A DNA stretch of 64,000 nt from NCBI RefSeq assembly GCF_018424605.1, contig NZ_QTKT01000001.1, forward strand, positions 1 through 64,000. Direction: 5' to 3'. Every line of letters starts with the position of its first letter. Within the stretch, counting starts at the first letter, position 1. Source of the stretch: Marinobacter lipolyticus. Lineage in GTDB: Bacteria; Pseudomonadota; Gammaproteobacteria; Pseudomonadales; Oleiphilaceae. Shown one piece after another: positions 57,600 through 64,000 of this stretch. A program made the translations under genes and the position numbers. The notes below the pieces were generated by a model, which saw only the letters and a list, made by a program, of their open reading frames with translations, ran no database searches and was not told the DNA's origin.

Positions 57600-58783
57600 C
57601 ACACAAGCCTCAAATCAAGATCCCCGCCACGTATATGCGTGGCGGAACCAGCAAAGGCGTCTTTTTCCGGCTGAAGGATCTGCCGGAAGCCTGCCAGAGC
57701 CCGGGCGAAGCCCGGGACCAGCTCCTGCTGCGAGTCATTGGCAGCCCGGACCCGTACCAGAAGCAAATCGACGGTATGGGCGGTGCTACCTCCAGCACCA
57801 GCAAAACCGTCATCCTGGCGGAGCCTACCCAGCCGGATCACGATGTCGACTACCTGTTCGGGCAGGTCTCCATCGACAAGCCGTTTGTGGACTGGAGCGG
57901 TAACTGCGGCAACCTTACTGCTGCTGTGGGCGCTTTCGCCATCAACAGCGGCTTCGTCACCAGGGACCGGATTCCGGAGAACGGCACCTGCACCGTGCGC
58001 ATCTGGCAGGCCAATATCAAGAAAACCATCGTCGCCCACGTGCCCATCACCAACGGTGAAGTGCAGGAGACCGGCGATTTCGAGCTGGACGGCGTGACCT
58101 TCCCGGCCGCTGAAGTGCAGGTGGAATTCATGGACCCCGCCGATGGCGAGGGCTCCATGTTCCCCACGGGCAATCTGGTGGACGACCTGGAAGTGCCCGG
58201 TGTCGGCACCTTGAAAGCCACGATGATCAATGCCGGCATCCCGACTATCTTCGTGAACGCTGAAGACATCGGGTACAAAGGCACGGAGCTGCAGGACGAC
58301 ATCAACTCCGATCCCAGCGCCCTGGCCAGGTTCGAAACCATTCGGGCCCACGGGGCGGTGAAAATGGGGCTTATCCAGAACATCGAAGAAGCCGCCAATC
58401 GCCAGCACACACCGAAAGTGGCCTTCGTGGCGAAGCCGTCTGATTACGTATCCTCAAGCGGCAAGAACATCGGGGCAGGGGATGTGGATGTACTGGTCCG
58501 CGCTCTGTCCATGGGCAAGCTTCACCATGCCATGATGGGGACGGCTGCAGTGGCCATTGCCACGGCATCGGCGGTTCCCGGAACCCTGGTCAATCTGGCC
58601 GCTGGCGGAGGTAATCGCAACCACGTTACGTTCGGGCATCCGTCGGGAACGCTCAGGGTAGGGGCAGAAGCAAAAGAAGTGAACGGAGAATGGACCGCCA
58701 CCAAAGCCATCATGAGTCGCAGTGCGCGGATTCTGATGGAAGGCCGGGTGCGGGTGCCCGGCGATGCTCTAGACGTTAAGTAA
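57596..58783 (+). CDS. prpF: 2-Methylaconitate cis-trans isomerase PrpF
   Basis: 395 residues, diaminopimelate-epimerase-like fold in two halves. Isomerises the AcnD product so that it can be hydrated. Recognised by ATYMRGGTSKGVFF (about 10-23), GGATSSTSKT, DWSGNCGNLTAAVGAFAI and the late GGGNRNHVTFGHPSG. The ATG overlaps the acnD stop. Confidence 0.95.
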   Translation: MTHKPQIKIPATYMRGGTSKGVFFRLKDLPEACQSPGEARDQLLLRVIGSPDPYQKQIDGMGGATSSTSKTVILAEPTQPDHDVDYLFGQVSIDKPFVDWSGNCGNLTAAVGAFAINSGFVTRDRIPENGTCTVRIWQANIKKTIVAHVPITNGEVQETGDFELDGVTFPAAEVQVEFMDPADGEGSMFPTGNLVDDLEVPGVGTLKATMINAGIPTIFVNAEDIGYKGTELQDDINSDPSALARFETIRAHGAVKMGLIQNIEEAANRQHTPKVAFVAKPSDYVSSSGKNIGAGDVDVLVRALSMGKLHHAMMGTAAVAIATASAVPGTLVNLAAGGGNRNHVTFGHPSGTLRVGAEAKEVNGEWTATKAIMSRSARILMEGRVRVPGDALDVK

Positions 58784-58879
58784 CTTCCGGTTGGTGATCT
58801 CCCATTGCTTTTGTGTCGGCCCTAATTGCGGCTACCTTTAAATCAATGCATCAGGCTTGATGAACAGGAGGAGACCGGG

Positions 58880-60364
58880 ATGAGTGCCAACGTCGATCAG
58901 AATGTCCGGCCGGACTACGACGAGGTGCTGCAGAAAATTGCGGCGTACGTGCTGGATGAGCACATTAAAAGCAACGTGGCTTGGGAAACCGCGCGGCATT
59001 GCCTGATGGACACCCTGGGCTGTGGGTTACTGGCGCTGCGGTTTCCAGAATGCACCAAGCACCTCGGGCCTTTGGTAGAGGGTACGGTGGTGCCCCATGG
59101 CGCCCGGGTGCCGGGCACCTCCTTTCGCCTCGACCCGGTAAAGGCGGCCTGGGACTTAGGCTGCGCGGTGCGCTGGCTGGATTACAACGATACCTGGCTG
59201 GCTGCAGAATGGGGTCATCCGTCTGATAACCTTGGCGGCATTCTCGCGGTCGCGGATCATTTGTCCCAGAAGCGGGTCGCTGCTGGCAAGCCGCCGCTGA
59301 CGATGGTCAGCGTACTGGAAGCGATGATCAAGGCCCACGAAATCCAGGGTGTTCTGGCTCTGGAAAATTCATTTAACCGGGTCGGGCTGGACCACGTTGT
59401 TCTGGTGAAGGTGGCATCGACGGCGGTAACGGCCAAATTGATGGGGGCGAACCGCGAGCAGATGCTCTCGGCACTGTCCCACGCCTGGGTGGATGGGCAG
59501 GCACTGCGAACCTACCGCCATGCGCCCAACGCCGGTTCCCGCAAATCCTGGGCCGCTGGCGATGCGACGTCCCGGGGAGTGCGGCTCGCGGATATTGCAA
59601 TGCGCGGTGAAATGGGGGTGCCTGGCGCGCTCACGGCTCCGCAATGGGGCTTTTACGATGTGCTCTTCAGTAAAACCAACCGGGACCAGAAACTGAAACC
59701 GCAGGAAAGGCAGCGCTTCTCTCTGCCACGTCCGTTCGCCTCCTACGTGATGGAAAACATCCTGTTCAAGGTGTCGTTTCCGGCGGAATTCCACGCCCAG
59801 ACGGCGGCAGAGGCCGCTGTTACCCTGCATCCTCAGGTCAGCGGGCGTCTGCAGGAGGTCGACCGCGTGGTCATCACCACCCATGAGTCCGCCATTCGCA
59901 TCATTTCCAAGGAGGGCACGCTCGCCAATGCCGCCGACCGGGATCACTGTCTCCAGTACATGGCGGCCGTGCCCCTGATCTTTGGGAGTCTGCAGGCAGA
60001 GCATTATGAAGACGGGTTTCACGAGGCCCATCCGTTGATCGATGAAATCCGCTCGAAAATGGACGTGGTCGAAGACGAACGCTATACCCGGGAATACCTT
60101 GAGGAAGACAAGCGATCGATTGCCAATGCCATCCAGGTATTCTTCAAGGACGGCAGCAGCACGGATAAGGTGGAGGTTGAGTATCCCATCGGTCACAGGC
60201 GCAGGCGCGAGGAAAGCCTCCCGCTACTGCAGGAAAAATTCCGTGAGAACCTGGCGAGTCGTTTTCCGCGCGGACGATGTGAGCGGATATTGGCCATCTT
60301 CAGTGATCAGGCGGCACTGGAAGCTACCCCGGTTCACGAATTCCTCGACTGGTTTGTAATCTAG
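58880..60364 (+). CDS. prpD: 2-Methylcitrate dehydratase PrpD
   Basis: 494 residues (E. coli 483), MmgE/PrpD family, cofactor-free dehydratase. Blocks: [72 protein letters not shown] and YDVLFSK. The ATG at 58880 has AGGAGG 8 nt upstream; open frame upstream ignored. It stands with acnD-prpF, giving two routes for the same dehydration, as in P. aeruginosa. The 96-bp gap after prpF shows no terminator. Confidence 0.95.
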   Translation: MSANVDQNVRPDYDEVLQKIAAYVLDEHIKSNVAWETARHCLMDTLGCGLLALRFPECTKHLGPLVEGTVVPHGARVPGTSFRLDPVKAAWDLGCAVRWLDYNDTWLAAEWGHPSDNLGGILAVADHLSQKRVAAGKPPLTMVSVLEAMIKAHEIQGVLALENSFNRVGLDHVVLVKVASTAVTAKLMGANREQMLSALSHAWVDGQALRTYRHAPNAGSRKSWAAGDATSRGVRLADIAMRGEMGVPGALTAPQWGFYDVLFSKTNRDQKLKPQERQRFSLPRPFASYVMENILFKVSFPAEFHAQTAAEAAVTLHPQVSGRLQEVDRVVITTHESAIRIISKEGTLANAADRDHCLQYMAAVPLIFGSLQAEHYEDGFHEAHPLIDEIRSKMDVVEDERYTREYLEEDKRSIANAIQVFFKDGSSTDKVEVEYPIGHRRRREESLPLLQEKFRENLASRFPRGRCERILAIFSDQAALEATPVHEFLDWFVI

Positions 60365-60434
60365 ATTTGTCGAATAAATTTACATGTCCCCGGGTAAAGG
60401 TCGATAAGGCATTGTATTTAAGGTAAAAAAATAT

Positions 60435-60451
60435 TGGCATGGTGTTCGCTA
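60435..60451 (+). promoter_or_regulatory. Sigma-54-type promoter of the PEP-CTERM gene
   Basis: TGGCAT-N5-TCGCTA with GG (60436-60437) and GC (60448-60449) exactly 10 nt apart, close to the -24/-12 consensus TGGCAC-N5-TTGC. The predicted start near 60461 leaves a leader of about 37 nt. Confidence 0.65.
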
Positions 60452-60486
60452 CGTGTAACGCGCACGACCTTAAATTACGTTACACG
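60452..60486. repeat. Inverted repeat at the PEP-CTERM gene 5' end
   Basis: CGTGTAACG (60452-60460) and CGTTACACG (60478-60486) are perfect 9-bp inverted copies around 17 nt, directly after the -12 box and ending at the ribosome site (GGGAG). It may be an mRNA hairpin or an operator. Confidence 0.6.
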
Positions 60487-60497
60487 GGAGCAGTAAC

Positions 60498-61181
60498 ATG
60501 AAGACAATGTCCAAACTGGCCGCAGCAGGGTTGCTGGCCGGGACGGTATCTCTGGCCCAGGCAGCGCCGATGAGCGTGTTCGACCTGACAGCAGACAATG
60601 GTACCCCGGTGTTTACCGATACCATGGGTGAGGGCGGGTTTTACGATCAGGGGGCATCCTATGCATCATTGATCGATACCGACGGTGAACGCGACACGGC
60701 AGGCGCCTTCCTGCTTTTCGAATTTGCCGGATTCGCAGGCGTTAACAGTTTCGGTATCTACGATTTCCATAATCCCGGAGAACAGCTGCAGGTGTTCTCG
60801 GGCGCAACGTCGTCTGGCGGCCGGGACGTGGAATTTGACCTCGCAGCGGGAACGGCCACGGCCGGCGGCAACACGGCAAACATTGGCAGCACCTTCGGGT
60901 TCTATCTGCAGCGTGGAGACGATGTCTTCTACTCGGATGCAGAGTTGAACGGCGGGGTGGATATGGCACGGATCTTTGATGTTACAGGAAGCCAGAACCT
61001 GGCGTTCTTCAGTAGCTCCCTGATCATCGGGTTCGAGGATCTTATCGACGGCGATTTTGATTACAACGATATGCTCGTGGGCATTTCTGACGTCAAGGCC
61101 GTACCGGAGCCAGGCACTCTGGCGTTGCTCGGACTTGGCTTGTTGGGGCTTGGTGTGAATCGTCGCAGAAAGGCGGCGTGA
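60498..61181 (+). CDS. PEP-CTERM-anchored extracellular protein
   Basis: 227 residues. Signal peptide about 1-23 (AQA|AP). The C-terminus is a full PEP-CTERM sorting signal: VPEPG at 202-206, a hydrophobic stretch (207-220) and RRRK. It is cut by exosortase XrtA. The body is beta-rich and ends with GFEDLIDGDFDYNDMLVGI, the pattern of DUF4114 domains. A sigma-54-like promoter and the following exosortase-linked polysaccharide genes suggest it is made and exported together with the exopolysaccharide. Confidence 0.88.
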   Translation: MKTMSKLAAAGLLAGTVSLAQAAPMSVFDLTADNGTPVFTDTMGEGGFYDQGASYASLIDTDGERDTAGAFLLFEFAGFAGVNSFGIYDFHNPGEQLQVFSGATSSGGRDVEFDLAAGTATAGGNTANIGSTFGFYLQRGDDVFYSDAELNGGVDMARIFDVTGSQNLAFFSSSLIIGFEDLIDGDFDYNDMLVGISDVKAVPEPGTLALLGLGLLGLGVNRRRKAA

Positions 61182-61186
61182 TTTGA

Positions 61187-61229
61187 GACACCCTGATTTC
61201 ATCGCAAGTCAGGGTGTCAACTTAATTTA
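61187..61229 (+). terminator. Terminator of the PEP-CTERM gene
   Basis: GACACCCTGA (61187-61196) pairs perfectly with TCAGGGTGTC (61209-61218) around 12 nt, followed by AACTTAATTT. Confidence 0.75.
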
Positions 61230-61358
61230 CATTTCAGTATGTCAAAATTCTTAACAGTTCGTTGCAGTATCGCAGAAATGCAGTAAACTTTGGGCAATGT
61301 CAGATCTCTCGCAGTGGATGCGCAGATGGTTCAATGGTGAGCAACAAAAGGAGTTGGC

Positions 61359-62771
61359 GTGGCCCACGTCAGATTGTTCAGGCACTACATTCACGTTCCT
61401 TTCGTTATTCTGGGCCTTATCGACCTTGTTGTGCTGGCTCTCAGCTTCTGTATTGCCGTATTTTTCCGCCACTTCGGTGACGTTTCTTTCTTTCTCGACA
61501 ATGTCCAGTTTCTGTTGCCATCGGCCATCGGCTTCGGTGTTGTAAACCTGTTGGTCATGGTCGCCCTCGGGGTGCATCAGTCCAAACTGGAAGAAGGCAT
61601 GTCGGGGATGATGTTGCGGACCATCTTTTCCCTCATTCTCGGGGTACCGGCCTGCGGCTTTCTCTTCATCCTTGGTGACGACTGGCTCTGGTATCTCGGT
61701 TTCAGCGATATCCTTACCTCTGCCTCGGTGGTCGGCCTGTTCCTGCTGGGGATCTTCCGGCTGATATTCTTCAGCGTGGCCGGTAAAGATGCCTTCAAAC
61801 GAAAAGTGCTGGTGCTGGGCGCCGGGGCGAAAGCAAGGCAATTGCTGGAGGATCTGCGAACACCCTTCAACCGCAAGGGCTTCATTATTGCCGGATTTGT
61901 TCCGTTGCCTGATGAACCGATCCAGATCCGGGATGAAACCCTGCTGCTGCGCCCATCCAGTCTGTATCGGTATATTCTCCGTCATCCGGTGCGGGAAATC
62001 GTGGTCGCCGTGGATGACCGCCGCAAAGGCTTGCCCATGGAAGACCTGCTGGAATGCAAGATGGAAGGGGTGCGGATTGTCGATGGCGCCAGCTTCTACG
62101 AACGGGAATCACGGAAAGTGGCACTGGAAATGGTGACCCGCGGTTGGCTGGTCTTTTCTGACGGCTTCAGCGTGTCGTCGGTTTCCGGGTATGGCAAGCG
62201 ACTGCTGGATGTGCTCGCGGCCGGCACGCTGCTGCTGGTGGGGTTGCCGCTGATGGTTCTTACCGCCATTGCCATCAAGATCGAAGATGGCATCAAGGCA
62301 CCGGTGTTCTATAGTCAGGAGCGGGTAGGTCTTAATGGCCGGATTTTCAGCGTGCACAAATTCCGCTCGATGATCACCGATGCGGAGAAGAACGGCGCGG
62401 TCTGGGCCAGGCAGAATGATAGCCGGGTGACCAAGGTCGGTGAATTCATCCGCAAAGTGCGTATCGATGAGTTGCCCCAGATTTTCAATGTGCTTAACGG
62501 CACGATGGCGTTCGTTGGTCCCCGCCCGGAAAGGCCGGTGTTTGTTGAACAGCTGACCGAAAAAATTCCCTTTTACAGTGAGCGGCATCGGGTGAAGCCC
62601 GGTTTGACGGGGTGGGCTCAGCTTTGTTTCGCCTACGCCGACAACGAGGAAGATACGCGGGAAAAGCTTCGCTACGACCTTTACTACATCAAGAACCAGA
62701 GTTTGTTGCTGGATTTATTGATTATAATTCAGACAGTAGAAGTGGTATTGTTCAAAAAAGGATCAAGGTAG
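61359..62771 (+). CDS. XrtA-associated sugar transferase (priming glycosyltransferase)
   Basis: 470 residues. Polyprenyl-phosphate sugar-phosphate transferase that starts exopolysaccharide repeat units (TIGR03013-like). N-terminal membrane region with about four helices (about 15-140), a CoA-binding-like domain (LVLGAGAKARQLLEDL, about 147-162), one more helix (about 290-310), then the bacterial sugar-transferase domain with FYSQERVGLNGRIF, FRSM, DELPQIFNVLNG, GPRPERP and KPGLTGWAQ. The start is GTG at 61359, with AAAGGAG 5 nt upstream. First gene of the polysaccharide operon. Confidence 0.92.
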   Translation: MAHVRLFRHYIHVPFVILGLIDLVVLALSFCIAVFFRHFGDVSFFLDNVQFLLPSAIGFGVVNLLVMVALGVHQSKLEEGMSGMMLRTIFSLILGVPACGFLFILGDDWLWYLGFSDILTSASVVGLFLLGIFRLIFFSVAGKDAFKRKVLVLGAGAKARQLLEDLRTPFNRKGFIIAGFVPLPDEPIQIRDETLLLRPSSLYRYILRHPVREIVVAVDDRRKGLPMEDLLECKMEGVRIVDGASFYERESRKVALEMVTRGWLVFSDGFSVSSVSGYGKRLLDVLAAGTLLLVGLPLMVLTAIAIKIEDGIKAPVFYSQERVGLNGRIFSVHKFRSMITDAEKNGAVWARQNDSRVTKVGEFIRKVRIDELPQIFNVLNGTMAFVGPRPERPVFVEQLTEKIPFYSERHRVKPGLTGWAQLCFAYADNEEDTREKLRYDLYYIKNQSLLLDLLIIIQTVEVVLFKKGSR

Positions 62772-62829
62772 TTCCGGGTTGCTGTACCGGAACATGGAAT
62801 AAAGCAAGGACATGTAGAGAGGATTCACA

Positions 62830-63471
62830 ATGTCACGGAAGTACACCCTCCCAGGGATCACTCTGTTGTTTGCCTCGGTCACGTTTTTTACGGGCTGTGC
62901 CGGGGGCCCTTCATCAGAAGACGATATCCGCCGCGCGCTGAGCGTGAACACCTCCACCAGTGTCGATCAGTATGTCCTCGGCGCAACCGACGTGGTCAAA
63001 GTGTCGGTCTGGAGGAACGAGGACCTGAGTGTCAGCGTCCCGGTGCGTCCAGACGGCAAAATCTCCGTTCCCCTGGTGGGCGATGTGCAGGCGAGTGGCC
63101 GGACTCCCACGGGGTTGGCTGACGAGATTGAGGAGCGCCTTTCAGAATACATCCGCCAGCCACAGGTCAGCATTGTTGTCACCTCCATGGGGAGCCACGA
63201 ATACAATGACCGGGTTCGCGTTACCGGCGCGGTTCAACAGCCGGTCTCGGTTCCTCACCGGGCGGGCATGACGGTGCTCGACGTGGTTCTGGGTGCCGGT
63301 GGCGCCACTCCCTTCGCAGCCCTTAATAAAGCCATGCTGTATCGGAAGGTCGATGGCGAAGTGGTGGCCATACCGGTGCGTCTGGAGGACATTCTCAATG
63401 ACGGCGATGTACGGACCAACTACGCGATCCGTCCGGGGGACATTCTGAGCGTTCCGGAGCGAAGCTTCTGA
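62830..63471 (+). CDS. XrtA-associated polysaccharide export lipoprotein (Wza-like)
   Basis: 213 residues. Lipobox FFTGC, lipidated Cys23. A Poly_export domain (about 48-125; YVLGATDVVKVSVWRNEDLSVSVPVRPDGKISVPLVGDV) and one SLBB domain (about 130-210). Forms the periplasmic/outer-membrane part of the exopolysaccharide exporter. The ATG has GAGAGGA upstream, 58 bp after the sugar transferase. Confidence 0.93.
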   Translation: MSRKYTLPGITLLFASVTFFTGCAGGPSSEDDIRRALSVNTSTSVDQYVLGATDVVKVSVWRNEDLSVSVPVRPDGKISVPLVGDVQASGRTPTGLADEIEERLSEYIRQPQVSIVVTSMGSHEYNDRVRVTGAVQQPVSVPHRAGMTVLDVVLGAGGATPFAALNKAMLYRKVDGEVVAIPVRLEDILNDGDVRTNYAIRPGDILSVPERSF

Positions 63472-63518
63472 TCCTTCGAAAACCGATTACTACTGGCAAA
63501 CTTTAGTGGGAGAGCGCT

Positions 63519-64000
63519 ATGGCACTGCCCTTATCAGACCTGCCTACTGAGATTCTCAGGGAAGTCCGCGCAAGAAAATGGCTTGCGCTTGCACTGTTCG
63601 TCGTTGTCAGTTTTGGCGTTCTTCTTGCCGGGTTTATCTGGCCCTATAAATACCAGTCGGAAACGGTGATTTTCATTGATGACCGGAACATCATCCGGCC
63701 GCTGATGGAAGGCAGTGCCGTGACCACGGAAATCAACAAACGAGCCTCCTCAGCGACGGAACTGCTCTGGAGCCGTGGAGTGATGGAGAAGATTGCCAAA
63801 GACCCTGACATTTTCGGGAGCAACGCCCCGAACGTTGATGATGAGAGGCTCGATGCCCGAATAGGCTATCTGCGAACCAATATGGTGGTCACACCCCGAG
63901 GTGAAAATTACTTCGCGATCGGATTTCGATCGGAGTCGCCTCGCCAGGCTTTCCAGGTGGCGCAGCGGATGGGACAGCTCTTTATCTCCGAGAGCAACGA
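63519..64000 (+). CDS. XrtA-associated chain-length determinant protein (5' part)
   Basis: Partial, cut by the window end; 160 codons visible. Wzz/GNVR-type inner-membrane protein controlling polysaccharide length. The ATG at 63519 has GGGAGAG 4 nt upstream. MALPLSDLPTEILREVRARKW is followed by a membrane helix (about 21-42) and the periplasmic domain with YQSETVIFIDDRNIIRPLMEG, characteristic of the PEP-CTERM-locus members. A second membrane helix is expected beyond the window. Confidence 0.9.
   Translation, partial: MALPLSDLPTEILREVRARKWLALALFVVVSFGVLLAGFIWPYKYQSETVIFIDDRNIIRPLMEGSAVTTEINKRASSATELLWSRGVMEKIAKDPDIFGSNAPNVDDERLDARIGYLRTNMVVTPRGENYFAIGFRSESPRQAFQVAQRMGQLFISESN

Noticed and set aside
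61297..61545. Possible leader peptide before the XrtA sugar transferase
   Set aside because: Starts with no clear ribosome site and runs out of frame into the real gene; the GTG at 61359 has a strong site.

Overview
The window reads as about 64 kb of chromosome from a marine gammaproteobacterium, most like Marinobacter or a close relative. That placement is an inference from gene order (xseA/guaB-guaA-tadA, aspS-ruvCAB-ybgC-tolQRAB-pal-cpoB, bcp/dapA-bamC-purC, a Pseudomonas-type prp operon, an XrtA/PEP-CTERM locus) and from the high-GC codon use. No phage, insertion sequence or CRISPR array was seen. Most of the sequence is orderly core genome, with accessory islands at about 34-44 kb and 60-64 kb.

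Layout. 0-12 kb: cold-shock gene with a long leader, propionate-CoA ligase (prpE), xseA divergent from guaB-guaA-tadA, then galE-like, ugd and HIT genes, a PilZ-like protein and a FabR-type repressor. 12-22 kb: aspS, ruvCAB and the complete Tol-Pal operon. 22-33 kb: two identical tRNA-Lys genes, nadA, bepA, a TusA-like protein, a PerM-type permease, bcp, dapA-bamC-purC, an outer-membrane barrel, a nucleotide-sugar epimerase, a pseudouridine synthase, a lipocalin and tRNA-Val. 33-38 kb: an EamA permease, a secreted lipase and its membrane-anchored neighbour, YceI and a CDP-alcohol phosphotransferase.

38-43.4 kb holds the least familiar set: a zinc-less MDR dehydrogenase, a pyruvoyl-tetrahydropterin-synthase-fold protein that has lost its catalytic residues, a glycosyltransferase-methyltransferase fusion, a flippase-like membrane protein and a RibD-C-type reductase, flanked by the CDP-alcohol phosphotransferase/YceI pair. 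This is the best candidate for an undescribed pathway; I infer a pteridine- or flavin-like or glycolipid product made at the inner membrane.

43.5-52 kb: a small HTH regulator, galU, and an osmoregulated periplasmic glucan locus (a POTRA-less TpsB-like barrel, opgG, a small overlapping ORF, opgH, opgD). 52-60.4 kb: the 2-methylcitrate operon (GntR regulator, prpB, prpC, acnD, prpF, prpD), with three repeated TGTCGACA-type operator candidates ahead of the regulator and REP-like hairpins between genes. 60.4-64 kb: a PEP-CTERM protein behind a sigma-54-type promoter, then the first three genes of an exosortase-associated exopolysaccharide operon that runs off the window.

The genes connect through UDP-sugars and propionate. 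GalU makes UDP-glucose, Ugd oxidises it to UDP-glucuronate and the 30.5 kb epimerase can give UDP-galacturonate. UDP-glucose also feeds OpgH. PrpE at the left end supplies propionyl-CoA to the prp operon about 50 kb away.
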